Shown here: in pieces, positions 7,843 through 16,055 of the stretch | How positions within the stretch are numbered: the first letter of the stretch is position 1 | Layout: every line of letters begins with the position of its first letter | Assembly: GCF_935822925.1 (NCBI RefSeq) | Contig: NZ_CAKXZS010000056.1 | Span: forward strand, 1-64,000 | Direction: 5' to 3' | Source: Mesorhizobium ventifaucium | Lineage (GTDB): Bacteria; Pseudomonadota; Alphaproteobacteria; Rhizobiales; Rhizobiaceae | Length of the DNA stretch: 64,000 nt | Position numbers and translations under genes: made by a program | The notes under the pieces: model-generated | The model's input: the letters and a program-made list of their open reading frames with translations, nothing else | Told to the model about the DNA's origin: nothing | The model's database searches: none

Positions 7843-9270
7843 TTACGGGTGATACGCCGCTTCGCCATGCGCGGTGAGGTCGAGCCCTTCGCGCTCTGCA
7901 TCGGCTGTCGGACGCAGGCCTACGATCATATCGACGATCTTGTAGAGGATGGCGCTGCCGATGCCCGACCACAGGACGGTTACCAGGACCCCCTTGAACT
8001 GCGACCACAGCTGGGTCGCCGTGCCGGCATAGCCGGCGGCGAAGTCTGCTGTCGAATAATCGACGATGCCGGCGCCGCCGAGAGCGGGGTTGACCAGGAT
8101 GCCGGTGCCGAGCGCGCCGATGATGCCGCCGATGCAGTGGATGCCGAAGACATCGAGGCTGTCGTCGTAGCCGAACTTGTTCTTCACGACCGAGACGAAG
8201 AAATAGCAGACGCAGCTGGCGACGATGCCTAGCACGATGACGCCCATCGGTCCGCCAAAGCCGGCGGCGGGCGTGACGGCGACAAGGCCGGTAACAGCGC
8301 CCGAAACCGCGCCAAGCATGGAGGCTTTGCCGCGCAGCAGCGTTTCAAGCACGATCCAGGTCACTGCCGCAGCCGCCGTGGCAACGAAGGTGTTGACCAT
8401 GGCCAGCACCGCATAGGCGTTGGCTTCGAGGTTCGAACCGGCATTGAAGCCGAACCAGCCGACCCACAGCAGCGACGCGCCGACCATGGTCAACGTCATC
8501 GAATGCGGCGCCATGACGTCCTTGTTGTAGCCGATGCGCTTGCCGATCATCAGCGCGCCGACAAGGCCGGCGATGCCCGCATTGATGTGAACGACGGTGC
8601 CGCCGGCGAAGTCGATGGCGCCGAAGCCGAAGATGAGCCCCGACGGGTCGCTGTAAGCACTCGGGCCGCCCCAGAACCAGACCATATGCGCGATCGGGAA
8701 GTAGACGAATGTGACCCACAGGATGGTGAAAAGGATCACGGCCGAAAACTTGACGCGTTCGGCGAAGGCGCCGACGATCAGGGCGGGCGTGATGCAGGCG
8801 AAGCTCATCTGGAAGATGACGAACACCAGCTCAGGAATGGCGACGCCCTTGGTGAAGGTTTCCGACACCGTCGTCACGTCGACGCCGGCGAGAAACATCT
8901 TGGAAAGGCCGCCGACGAAGGCATTGCCGGGGGTGAAGGCAAGGCTGTAGCCGTAGAAAACCCAGACGATCATGACCACGCTGGTGATGGTGAAGACCTG
9001 CATCAGCACCGACAGCATATTCTTGGCGCGAACCAGGCCGCCGTAGAAAAGGGCAAGGCCGGGAATGGTCATCAACAGCACCAGGATGGTGGAAATCATC
9101 ATCCACGTCGTGTCGCCCTTGTCGACGGTAAAGGCCGGCGCTGCTGGGGCGGCCGGTGCGGCCGGCGCCGCTTCCTGTGCGAATGCGGCGACCGTGCCCA
9201 GTGCTGCGATAGCGAGTGAGCCCAGCAGCGCGGTGCGCGCCGCCGACTTCAAAGTAGAAGGAATATTCAT
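7843..9270 (-). CDS. amtB: Ammonium transporter AmtB
   Basis: This is an inner-membrane trimeric ammonium channel. It has 475 residues with an N-terminal signal peptide (LLGSLAIAALGTVAAFA), an Ala/Pro-rich linker and about eleven membrane segments. Amt signatures include ALFYGGLVRAKN near the start of the channel, DFAGGTVVHINAG and GIHCIGGIIGALGTG. The ATG at 9270 was chosen over ones farther upstream because GGAGAG lies four bases before it. It follows glnK by about 30 bp in one operon, the standard nitrogen-responsive arrangement where GlnK blocks AmtB. Confidence 0.96.
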   Translation of the reverse strand: MNIPSTLKSAARTALLGSLAIAALGTVAAFAQEAAPAAPAAPAAPAFTVDKGDTTWMMISTILVLLMTIPGLALFYGGLVRAKNMLSVLMQVFTITSVVMIVWVFYGYSLAFTPGNAFVGGLSKMFLAGVDVTTVSETFTKGVAIPELVFVIFQMSFACITPALIVGAFAERVKFSAVILFTILWVTFVYFPIAHMVWFWGGPSAYSDPSGLIFGFGAIDFAGGTVVHINAGIAGLVGALMIGKRIGYNKDVMAPHSMTLTMVGASLLWVGWFGFNAGSNLEANAYAVLAMVNTFVATAAAAVTWIVLETLLRGKASMLGAVSGAVTGLVAVTPAAGFGGPMGVIVLGIVASCVCYFFVSVVKNKFGYDDSLDVFGIHCIGGIIGALGTGILVNPALGGAGIVDYSTADFAAGYAGTATQLWSQFKGVLVTVLWSGIGSAILYKIVDMIVGLRPTADAEREGLDLTAHGEAAYHP

Positions 9271-9301
9271 TGAACTCTCCATTGGAATACGTGTCCGCAG
9301 C

Positions 9302-9640
9302 TCAAAGCGCGTCGGTGTCTGTTTCGCCCGTGCGAATGCGCACCGCCTGGTCGATGCCGAAAACGAAGATTTTGCCGTCGCCGATCTGACCGGTCTTGGC
9401 CGCCGCAGTGATGGCTTCGACGGCCCTGTCGACCATGTCCAGGCCAACCGCGACTTCGATCTTGATCTTCGGCAGGAAGCTGACCGCGTATTCCGCCCCG
9501 CGATAGATTTCCGTGTGTCCCTTCTGACGCCCGTAGCCTTTGACTTCGGTGACGGTCAGGCCCTGGATGCCGACCGCGGTGAGCGCTTCGCGCACCTCGT
9601 CGAGCTTGAACGGCTTGATGATTGCCATCACGATTTTCAT
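9302..9640 (-). CDS. glnK: Nitrogen regulatory PII protein GlnK
   Basis: This is a trimeric sensor of 2-oxoglutarate, ATP and glutamine status that gates AmtB. It has 112 residues, the exact family length. It begins MKIVMAIIKPFKLDEVREAL and carries the T-loop GRQKGHTEIYRGAEY with the uridylylated Tyr51. The C-terminal signature GDGKIFVFGIDQAVRIRTGE is also present. It is the first gene of the operon with amtB. A sigma-54-like promoter about 90 bp upstream suggests NtrC control. Confidence 0.97.
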   Translation of the reverse strand: MKIVMAIIKPFKLDEVREALTAVGIQGLTVTEVKGYGRQKGHTEIYRGAEYAVSFLPKIKIEVAVGLDMVDRAVEAITAAAKTGQIGDGKIFVFGIDQAVRIRTGETDTDAL

Positions 9641-9725
9641 AAGGTTTCACCCTTTAATGTTGCGGGTCCCCCGCGTTTGCACGACTTCGCCGATCCCCAT
9701 GAGAGCCGGAGAGTGCCCGCTAGAA

Positions 9726-9742
9726 TTCAAGCTCCGTGCCAG
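9726..9742 (-). promoter_or_regulatory. Candidate sigma-54 promoter of glnK-amtB
   Basis: Read leftward, the sequence is CTGGCACGGAGCTTGAA. The -24 element TGGCACG matches perfectly and the spacing to the -12 element is correct, but the -12 reads TTGA instead of TTGC. Sigma-54/NtrC control of glnK-amtB is well established in proteobacteria, which supports the call. The mismatch in the -12 GC lowers confidence. Confidence 0.55.
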
Positions 9743-9758
9743 TTGCCGAAGCAGGGGG

Positions 9759-9773
9759 TTAAGCTGCTGTTAA
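9759..9773. promoter_or_regulatory. TTAA-N7-TTAA motif upstream of glnK
   Basis: The sequence is TTAAGCTGCTGTTAA, matching the full CtrA pattern. It lies upstream of the putative sigma-54 promoter and beyond the tesB terminator. A CtrA role here is less expected than at ftsK, and a chance match is possible. Confidence 0.3.
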
Positions 9774-9832
9774 ATAACGACTTGGGGAAGGTTTGTCGGC
9801 TGACTGTTCATAGTCGCGGCAGCGCAGTTGAT

Positions 9833-9862
9833 AAAAAAGTAGGCAATTTTGCAAAATTGCCT
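9833..9862 (-). terminator. Rho-independent terminator of tesB
   Basis: Read leftward, AGGCAATTTTGCAAAATTGCCT forms a perfect hairpin followed by ACTTTTTT. It begins at the tesB stop codon. Confidence 0.85.
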
Positions 9863-10736
9863 ATTCCGCGGGCGGCCGCTTCAGCCTGATCAGGCCTTCC
9901 TGGGCAACCGAGGCGATCAACGTGCCGTCGCGGGCAAACAGTGACCCGCGAGTGAACCCCCGCGACCCTTGCGTCGACGGGCTGTCCTGCGTGTAGAGCA
10001 TCCAGTCGTCGAGTGGATGGCTGCGATGGAACCACATCGCGTGATCGAGGCTCGCCGCCTGGATGTCGCTATCGAAGATGGCGCGGCCATGCGCAAAGGT
10101 CGAGGTATCGAGCAGCGTCATATCGGAAAGATAGGCAAGCACGGCCGCCTGCGTGGCGCGATCGCCCGGAACCGGGCCGGTCGTGCGGATCCAGATGTTC
10201 TGCTTCGGCTCCAGCTTCTCCCGGCTGGTGTAATGCTCCAGCATCACCGGCTTCATCTCGATCGGCCGGTCACGCTCCCAGTAGCGCCTGATGCCGTCGG
10301 GCACGGCCGCGCCGAACTTGCCGATCAATTCGCGCTGCGACAGCAATGTATCGGGCGCCGGCACGTCCAGCGGCATCGGCACCTGGTGCTCGAGACCGAT
10401 CTCGTCCTGCTGGAACGAGGCTTCCAGCGAAAAGATCGCCTGGCCGTGCTGGACCGCCACGACGCGCCGCGTGGTGAAGGAGCCGCCGTCGCGGATGCGG
10501 TCGACCTGGTAGATGATCGGCACCTTGGTGTCGCCCGGCCGCATGAAATAGCCGTGCAGCGAATGGACGTGGCGTTCGGGCTCGACCGTTCGCTGGGCGG
10601 CGACCAGCGCTTGGGCGATGGTCTGGCCGCCGAAGACACGCTGCCAGTCGAGTTTGGGGCTGCGACCACGGTATAGGTTGTGTTCCAGCTGCTCGAGGTC
10701 GAGAATGCCGAGAAGCTCGTCCATGGCCGCCGTCAT
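9861..10736 (-). CDS. tesB: Acyl-CoA thioesterase II
   Basis: This cytoplasmic hydrolase cleaves acyl-CoA to free acid and CoA. It has 291 residues, close to the E. coli TesB length, with two hot-dog domains. Family blocks visible are LEHNLYRGRSPKLDWQRVFG near the N terminus, HSLHGYFMRPGDTKVPI, SLDHAMWFHR and the C-terminal GSRGFTRGSLFARDG. ATG codons at 10736 and 10724 are both possible starts. The first was kept because GAGG precedes it. It is divergent from the hydroxylase gene at 10894. Confidence 0.93.
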   Translation of the reverse strand: MTAAMDELLGILDLEQLEHNLYRGRSPKLDWQRVFGGQTIAQALVAAQRTVEPERHVHSLHGYFMRPGDTKVPIIYQVDRIRDGGSFTTRRVVAVQHGQAIFSLEASFQQDEIGLEHQVPMPLDVPAPDTLLSQRELIGKFGAAVPDGIRRYWERDRPIEMKPVMLEHYTSREKLEPKQNIWIRTTGPVPGDRATQAAVLAYLSDMTLLDTSTFAHGRAIFDSDIQAASLDHAMWFHRSHPLDDWMLYTQDSPSTQGSRGFTRGSLFARDGTLIASVAQEGLIRLKRPPAE

Positions 10737-10893
10737 GTTTCGCGCCCTCGTGTCGATTTGATTCCGAAGTTCGCCTGAATTCGATATTTCGCTCGAAGCG
10801 AACTTCAGAAGCCGCAAAAGTGTTATGGCGGTTTCCGACAGGAACGACGGGCAGTCAAGGGCCGGAAGGATTTTGGCCGGAAAGGAATTTGCC

Positions 10894-12156
10894 ATGGTCG
10901 ACGGCAAGGCGGATGCAAAAAACCGAACTGCGCTCGACATTCTGGTCGCCGGCGCCGGCTATGTCGGCCTCGCCGCCGCCGTATCGCTGAAACAGGCGCG
11001 ACCGAGCCTGGCGGTCGCTGTCGTCGATGCCGCGCCCGCCGGCGTCTGGCAAAAGGACGGCCGCGCCTCGGCGATCGCCGCTGCCGCTTGCCGCATGCTC
11101 GACCAGCTCGGCGTCTGGGCCGAAATCGCACCAGAGGCGCAGGCGATCACCGAAATGATCGTCACCGATTCGCGAACGTCCGATCCGCTGCGCCCGGTGT
11201 TTCTCACCTTCGATGGCGAGGTCGCACCCGGCGAAGCGTTTGCGCATATGGTCGCCAACAGGGATTTGAACGGCGCCTTGCGCCGGCGCGCTGAAGCACT
11301 CGGCATCGACATCATCGAAGGCGTCGCCGTCAGCGCCTTCGACGTCAACGGCGCCGGCATCACCGTGCATCTTGCCGACGGCGCGACGCTGAAGGCGCGG
11401 CTGCTGATCGCCGCCGACGGCGTCAACTCGAAGCTGCGCGACATGGCCGGCATCAAGACGGTGAAATGGGAGTACGGCCAGTCCGGCATCGTCTGCACCG
11501 TCGCGCATGAACGGCCGCATAATGGCCGCGCCGAAGAGCATTTTCTGCCAGCTGGCCCGTTCGCTACGCTGCCGCTCAAGCCGGACAAGGACGGCACCCA
11601 CCGCTCGTCGATCGTCTGGGTCGAGCGGTCGGAAGATGCCGAAAAACTGGTCGACGGCGATGACCTCGTCTTCGAGCACGAGCTGGAACAGCGGTTTGGC
11701 CTGAAGCTCGGCGAAATTCGCGTCGCCGACCGGCCGCGCGCCTGGCCGCTCGGCCTGACCATCGCCCGCGACTTCGTCGCGCCGCGCATTGCGCTCGCCG
11801 GCGACGCCGCCCACGGCATCCACCCGATCGCCGGCCAGGGCCTCAATCTCGGTTTCAAGGATGTCGCGGCATTGGCCGAAGTGGTGGTCGAGGCCAACCG
11901 GCTCGGCCAGGACGTCGGCGCGCTCGATGTGCTCGAACGCTACCAGCAGTGGCGGCGCTTCGACACGCTGCAGATGGGCATCACCACCGATGTCCTCAAC
12001 CGGCTGTTTTCCAACGACATCGGCCCGTTGCGCGCCGTCCGCGACATCGGCCTCGGCGTCGTCGAACGCATGCCGCGGCTGAAGGATTTCTTCATCCGCC
12101 AGGCGTCCGGTCTGTCCGGCGACACGCCGAAACTGCTCAAGGGCGAGGCGATCTGA
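10894..12156 (+). CDS. FAD-dependent UbiH/Coq6-family hydroxylase
   Basis: This is a probable ubiquinone-ring hydroxylase, a class A flavin monooxygenase. It has 420 residues. The N-terminal dinucleotide-binding GAGYVGLAAAV, the mid-protein ADGVNSKLRD and the C-terminal flavin motif ALAGDAAHGIHPIAGQGLN are all present. The start at 10894 was chosen because AAGGA lies seven bases upstream, whereas the earlier in-frame ATG has no such site. Which ring position it modifies cannot be read from sequence. Transcription ends next to a mosaic repeat. Confidence 0.9.
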   Translation: MVDGKADAKNRTALDILVAGAGYVGLAAAVSLKQARPSLAVAVVDAAPAGVWQKDGRASAIAAAACRMLDQLGVWAEIAPEAQAITEMIVTDSRTSDPLRPVFLTFDGEVAPGEAFAHMVANRDLNGALRRRAEALGIDIIEGVAVSAFDVNGAGITVHLADGATLKARLLIAADGVNSKLRDMAGIKTVKWEYGQSGIVCTVAHERPHNGRAEEHFLPAGPFATLPLKPDKDGTHRSSIVWVERSEDAEKLVDGDDLVFEHELEQRFGLKLGEIRVADRPRAWPLGLTIARDFVAPRIALAGDAAHGIHPIAGQGLNLGFKDVAALAEVVVEANRLGQDVGALDVLERYQQWRRFDTLQMGITTDVLNRLFSNDIGPLRAVRDIGLGVVERMPRLKDFFIRQASGLSGDTPKLLKGEAI

Positions 12157-12175
12157 ACCCGTCTCACGGGCATGC

Positions 12176-12377
12176 CAGGGTGTGTTGGGGGGCAGGTCAG
12201 GCCGAGCCGAGAATGGCGGATTCCGAGAACTGGAGTGGAGCGTACTTTTCGTACGTGAGCCCACGCAAAATCAGAGTTCAACAGCGTCCTTTGCGCGCCC
12301 AATAAGGCGCGCGGCGCTGTAGTAAGCGCAGGAGGTCACCGTTCGCAGGCCGGCATCACCTGAATATCAGCACACCT
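12176..12377. repeat. Mosaic interspersed repeat, long variant (family A, copy 2)
   Basis: It shares GGTCAGGCCGAGCCG, GGAGTGGAGCGTACTTTT, CGTACGTGAGC and the right terminus CTGAATATCAGCACACCT with the copies at 2119 and 18957. It additionally holds a hairpin module, CAGCGTCCTTTGCGCGCCCA paired with GGCGCGCGGCGCTG. The right end abuts the stop codon of the leftward gene at 12378 with no gap. Confidence 0.85.
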
Positions 12378-12905
12378 TTAATTGACCTCGAAGCCGAGTT
12401 TCTGGCGCAGCCGCAGTATCCTCTGGTCGGATATTTTTAGGGGTTGCTCACCAGCCTGCGCCGCACGGTCCACCATCTGCAACAAATCGTTTCGCTCAGT
12501 CACATCCAGACGTTCGCGCAGAAACGGCGCCAGTTTGTCGATGACGATCGTGGCATCGTCGATCTGTGACGCCGCCCATTTGGCGTAGACCACGGCCTCA
12601 TCGGTCTTCTTGTCGTCCGCAATCTCCGAAATCACCGACCGAATCACGGCTTCGCGCTGCGGCAGGACAGGGCCGTTCTCGGAAATGATGGCGGTGATCA
12701 GCGTCGCGGCCGCCACGACCGGGTCGTCGATCGCCGTCAGCGGTGAGAGCGCCGCCTGCTTGCGCAGTCTCTTGCGCCGAATATTGCCTTGCACACGCCC
12801 GACGACGTCCGCGACCTCGCGCGCCGCATCGTTCATGGCCTTCATCCGATACCACCAGAACGCCGCCACTCCCAACAGCCCAATTGCAGCACTCAGTATA
12901 TGCAT
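12378..12905 (-). CDS. Hypothetical membrane-anchored protein, possibly TerB-like
   Basis: This 175-residue protein has one N-terminal membrane helix (ILSAAIGLLGVAAFWWY) followed by a basic segment and a helical domain of about 130 residues. The helical part (DDPVVAAATLITAIISENGP..., VYAKWAASQ, RLDVTERNDLLQMVDRAAQAG) resembles the TerB/DjlA-N all-helical fold, but I cannot confirm this. GGGGGA precedes the ATG at 12905. The open frame continues upstream without likely coding character. It is a separate leftward unit next to the YCII gene. Confidence 0.65.
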   Translation of the reverse strand: MHILSAAIGLLGVAAFWWYRMKAMNDAAREVADVVGRVQGNIRRKRLRKQAALSPLTAIDDPVVAAATLITAIISENGPVLPQREAVIRSVISEIADDKKTDEAVVYAKWAASQIDDATIVIDKLAPFLRERLDVTERNDLLQMVDRAAQAGEQPLKISDQRILRLRQKLGFEVN

Positions 12906-13017
12906 GCCCAAAATCCCCCAACGCCAGCGACGATAGGAGAAGTGCTGCCGCGCTTCAACACGCAAAAGTTGCGCCCGCCGAAGAAATTGATTCCGCCGGA
13001 CGCAAACGGCATAATCT

Positions 13018-13374
13018 CTAGGATTCCGGCACGTTGTAGATCGCCCTGACCTCGACCGTGCCGATTTCGGCCAGCGGAATGCCGCCGGCAATCTCCAGCG
13101 CCTCGTCGATATCCCCGGCCTCGATCATGACAAAGCCGAGCAATTGCTCCTTGGTCTCGGCGAAGGGACCATCGGTGATCAGCCGCTTGCCCTTGCGCCG
13201 GCGCACGGTTTTCGAGGTTTTTACCGATTGCAGCGCCTGCGCGATGATCAGCCGACCGCTTTGCTCTATCGATTTGTCATAGGCCAGCGAGTCGGCGTCG
13301 AGCTTGGCCAGCCTCTCCGGACTCATTGCATAAAGGTCTTTTTCCCCACCATAGACCAGGCAAACATATTTCAT
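13018..13374 (-). CDS. YCII-related (DGPF-domain) protein
   Basis: This 118-residue protein carries the family signature. It begins with MKYVCLVYGG, followed by the central ITDGPFAETKEQLLGF and the C-terminal IPLAEIGTVEVR. The YCII fold is ferredoxin-like, and the function is unassigned for most members. It follows the small membrane protein gene at 13378 by three bases, so the two are probably co-transcribed. A purine-rich AAGGAAGATGAGAG stretch precedes the ATG. Confidence 0.88.
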   Translation of the reverse strand: MKYVCLVYGGEKDLYAMSPERLAKLDADSLAYDKSIEQSGRLIIAQALQSVKTSKTVRRRKGKRLITDGPFAETKEQLLGFVMIEAGDIDEALEIAGGIPLAEIGTVEVRAIYNVPES

Positions 13375-13377
13375 CTC

Positions 13378-13590
13378 TCATCTTCCTTGTTGTGACGAAC
13401 CGTTGGCAGCCAAGGTCTCAGCCGGGCTTTTGACCGCCGCATGATCGAGAAGGGATACCGCAACCCCTATCACGGCGACCGCCACAAGCAGTCGACCGAA
13501 CCCGCAAGGTTGCCGATCCAACCAGTCGGCTTCCTGTTCGGCCGCCTTTCGGCCGGCGTGTCCCCAGTGAGCAGAAAACAGATTATTCAT
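13378..13590 (-). CDS. Small membrane hypothetical protein
   Basis: This 70-residue protein has one predicted membrane helix (RLLVAVAVIGVAVSLLDHAA). The start at 13590 is decided by an excellent ribosome-binding site, GGAGGACACC, immediately before the ATG. It lies three bases upstream of the YCII gene and diverges from the OsmC gene. I do not recognise a family. Confidence 0.65.
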   Translation of the reverse strand: MNNLFSAHWGHAGRKAAEQEADWLDRQPCGFGRLLVAVAVIGVAVSLLDHAAVKSPAETLAANGSSQQGR

Positions 13591-13785
13591 GGTGTCCTCC
13601 ATTCGGCCACGAAACCCGTGGCCGCCCGCAGGACGGCCGAGGCAGATGGAAGTCGACATTTTTGCAGGCAGATTTTTTTAACGCGTCGCCATTGGCGCGA
13701 AAGCACAGGTGGCCTTCGTGCCCGCGCGCGCTATAGTCGACCAGACGCCGATCACGGCTCAGCCACCACAATCAAGGAGGACTTC

Positions 13786-14211
13786 ATGGACCGCACCGCA
13801 AACGCCGTCTGGCAAGGCAATCTGAAAGAGGGCAACGGCACGCTTGCCACGCAGAGCGGGGCCCTGAAAGGCACGCCCTACTCGTTCAAGGCGCGGTTCG
13901 AGGATGAAAGCGGCAAGGCCGGCACCAATCCGGAGGAACTCATCGCCGCCGCGCATGCCGGCTGCTACGCCATGCAGCTTTCGCATTTCCTGGCCGAAAA
14001 TGGCACTCCCGCCATCGAACTCGACGCCAAGGCGGTGGTGACGCTGGTTCCAGGCACCGGCATCACCGGCAGCGCGCTCACGCTGGTCGGCAAGGTGCCC
14101 GGCATCGATGCCGCGAAGTTCCAGGAGCTCGCCGAAAAGGCCAAGGCCGAATGCCCGGTGTCGAAGGCGCTCGGCGCCATAAAAGTGTCGCTCGACGCCA
14201 AGCTCGGCTGA
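13786..14211 (+). CDS. OsmC-family peroxiredoxin
   Basis: This is a thiol peroxidase for organic hydroperoxides, 141 residues long. The two reactive cysteines sit in the expected places, HAGCYAMQLSHFLAE and KAKAECPVSKAL, and the family block GTNPEELIAAAHAGC is intact. AAGGAGG precedes the ATG with ideal spacing. It is a single gene facing away from the YCII unit. Redox regulation is plausible, but no operator was recognised. Confidence 0.92.
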   Translation: MDRTANAVWQGNLKEGNGTLATQSGALKGTPYSFKARFEDESGKAGTNPEELIAAAHAGCYAMQLSHFLAENGTPAIELDAKAVVTLVPGTGITGSALTLVGKVPGIDAAKFQELAEKAKAECPVSKALGAIKVSLDAKLG

Positions 14212-14272
14212 GAGAGCTTTCACGTGTACCAATTCCAGCCGGTGCTGGAAGTCATCATTGTTGAAGCCGGCT

Positions 14273-14449
14273 CCGCCCCTCATTGCCCTGCCGGGCATTT
14301 CTCCCCGTATAGCGACGGGGAGAAAAAGCCGGCCGCCACCGCGGCACCCTTCTTGAAAATGCTTATAACTGGCGAAAACGTCGATGAGCGTCCCTCACCC
14401 CGTCACTATACGGGGAGAGGTCGCCGGCAGGCGGGTGAGGGGCAGCGCC
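14273..14449. repeat. Long inverted-repeat element (family C, copy 2)
   Basis: This is a copy of the element at 3253-3428. Left arm CGCCCCTCATTGCCCTGCCG plus CTCCCCGTATAGCGACGGGG is mirrored by the right arm CCCCGTCACTATACGGGGAG ... GGTGAGGGGCAGCG. The core contains ATAACTGGCGAAAAC. It fills the 300-bp gap between the OsmC gene and yceH. Confidence 0.9.
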
Positions 14450-14511
14450 AACCGATCGAGAGTGGCAGCGAACAGGATTCCTGGAGGGGGCGCTGTCCTC
14501 TCGAAAATTCG

Positions 14512-15147
14512 CTATCGTCCGTCGCCGGTCAGCGCGTCGATGCGTGCGCGCAGCTGTGCGACCTCCTCCTCGAGCGCCTGCACGCGCGCTTCGAGATCCG
14601 AGGCCGGTGCTTGCAGGGGCGTTGCAGCCATTACCGGCGTCTGCACAGGCCCGCCCAAGAGATGCACATAGCGATCCTCACGCTGGCCGGGACCACGGTC
14701 GATCTGCTGAACGAGCGGCGGCTTGCGGCCGATCAACAGGTCGAGATTGCTGCGAAGCTCGTCGATGGAGGGCAGGCGCGCCATGCGCTCAGCTCGCGCC
14801 AGCAATTCATAGGCGGTCTGCGGACCGCGCAGCAACAGCAGCCCGAGCAGCGCGATCTGCGCTGAGGTCAGCGAAAAGCGCTGCGCGACGACATGCTCGT
14901 AGCGCTCGACGCGCGAGGCAAAGACCTGCCTGACCAGCCCCTTGTGCTCGAGTTGGCCAAGCGCTCGTCTGACCTCGACAAGCTCGACCGACATCACCGG
15001 CTCGCGCGCCGTCTTCTGGTTGGCGGCGGCAAGTGCCGCATTGAGCGTCAGCGGGTAGATGTCGGGCGTCAGCTCCTTCTTTTCGATCAGGCAACCGAGC
15101 ACGCGCGCTTCGACAGGAGAAAGGATGGGGAGTTCGGTATCGGTCAT
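14512..15147 (-). CDS. yceH: YceH family protein (DUF480)
   Basis: This 211-residue protein has the tandem winged-helix arrangement of the YceH/DUF480 family. It opens with LSPVEARVLGCLIEKKELTP and continues with YPLTLNAALAAANQKTAREP, where the Asn-Gln-Lys motif is diagnostic. A C-terminal coiled coil (LEARVQALEEEVAQLRARID) follows. The function is not established. It lies downstream of sdhB on the same strand, 65 bp away, but probably as a separate unit. Confidence 0.92.
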   Translation of the reverse strand: MTDTELPILSPVEARVLGCLIEKKELTPDIYPLTLNAALAAANQKTAREPVMSVELVEVRRALGQLEHKGLVRQVFASRVERYEHVVAQRFSLTSAQIALLGLLLLRGPQTAYELLARAERMARLPSIDELRSNLDLLIGRKPPLVQQIDRGPGQREDRYVHLLGGPVQTPVMAATPLQAPASDLEARVQALEEEVAQLRARIDALTGDGR

Positions 15148-15211
15148 AGGTCGGCTATCCCTTTTGAAGTAGACGGGATCGACAGCCGAGCGAAGCGGAA
15201 ACCGCCAAAGG

Positions 15212-15991
15212 CTAAACCCTTCTCTCCACCATCATCTTCTTGATCTCGGCGATCGCCTTGGCCGGGTTGAGCCCCTTGGGGCAGGTCTGGGCGCAGTTCA
15301 TGATGGTGTGGCAGCGATAGAGCCGGAACGGGTCTTCGAGGTTGTCGAGCCGTTCGCCCTTGGCCTCGTCCCGGGAATCGATCAGCCAGCGATAGGCCTG
15401 CAACAGCGTCGCCGGGCCGAGATAGCGGTCGCCGTTCCACCAATAGCTCGGACATGAGGTCGAGCAGCAGGCGCACAGGATGCATTCATAGAGCCCGTCG
15501 AGCTTTTCGCGGTCCTCATGGCTCTGCAGCCATTCCTTGGCCGGCTCGGGCGAGACCGTCTTCAGCCATGGCTCGATCGAGGCGTGCTGGGCGTAGAAAT
15601 TGGTCAGGTCGGGCACCAGGTCCTTGACCACCGGCATATGCGGCAGCGGGTAGACCTTGATCGCGCCGGAAATGTCGTCGCAGCCCTTGGTGCAGGCGAG
15701 CGTGTTGGAACCGTCGATATTCATCGCGCAGGAGCCGCAAATGCCCTCGCGGCAGGAGCGGCGCAGCGTCAGCGTCGGGTCGATCTTGTTCTTGATGTAG
15801 AGGAGCGCGTCGAGCACCATCGGCCCGCAATCGTCCATGTCGACGAAATAGGTGTCCATGCGCGGGTTCTCGTCATCGTCCGGCGACCAGCGGTAGATGC
15901 GGTACTCCCGCAGATTGGTCGCACCCTCTGGCTTCGGCCAGGTTTTTCCGGCCTTGATCTTCGAGTTTTTCGGAAGGGTGAGTTCGACCAT
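15212..15991 (-). CDS. sdhB: Succinate dehydrogenase iron-sulfur subunit
   Basis: This complex II subunit carries 2Fe-2S, 4Fe-4S and 3Fe-4S clusters. It has 259 residues. The 2Fe-2S loop SCREGICGSCAMNIDG and the C-terminal CILCACCSTSCPSYWW and CPKGLNPAKAI clusters are complete. The start at 15991 has AAAGGA upstream and gives the normal family N terminus. It is the last gene of sdhCDAB. Confidence 0.97.
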   Translation of the reverse strand: MVELTLPKNSKIKAGKTWPKPEGATNLREYRIYRWSPDDDENPRMDTYFVDMDDCGPMVLDALLYIKNKIDPTLTLRRSCREGICGSCAMNIDGSNTLACTKGCDDISGAIKVYPLPHMPVVKDLVPDLTNFYAQHASIEPWLKTVSPEPAKEWLQSHEDREKLDGLYECILCACCSTSCPSYWWNGDRYLGPATLLQAYRWLIDSRDEAKGERLDNLEDPFRLYRCHTIMNCAQTCPKGLNPAKAIAEIKKMMVERRV

Positions 15992-16055
15992 TATCTCTGG
16001 TCCTTTCGGATGACGAGCTTCAGCCTGGACCAAGCCCCGTTCACGGCGGCCATCA

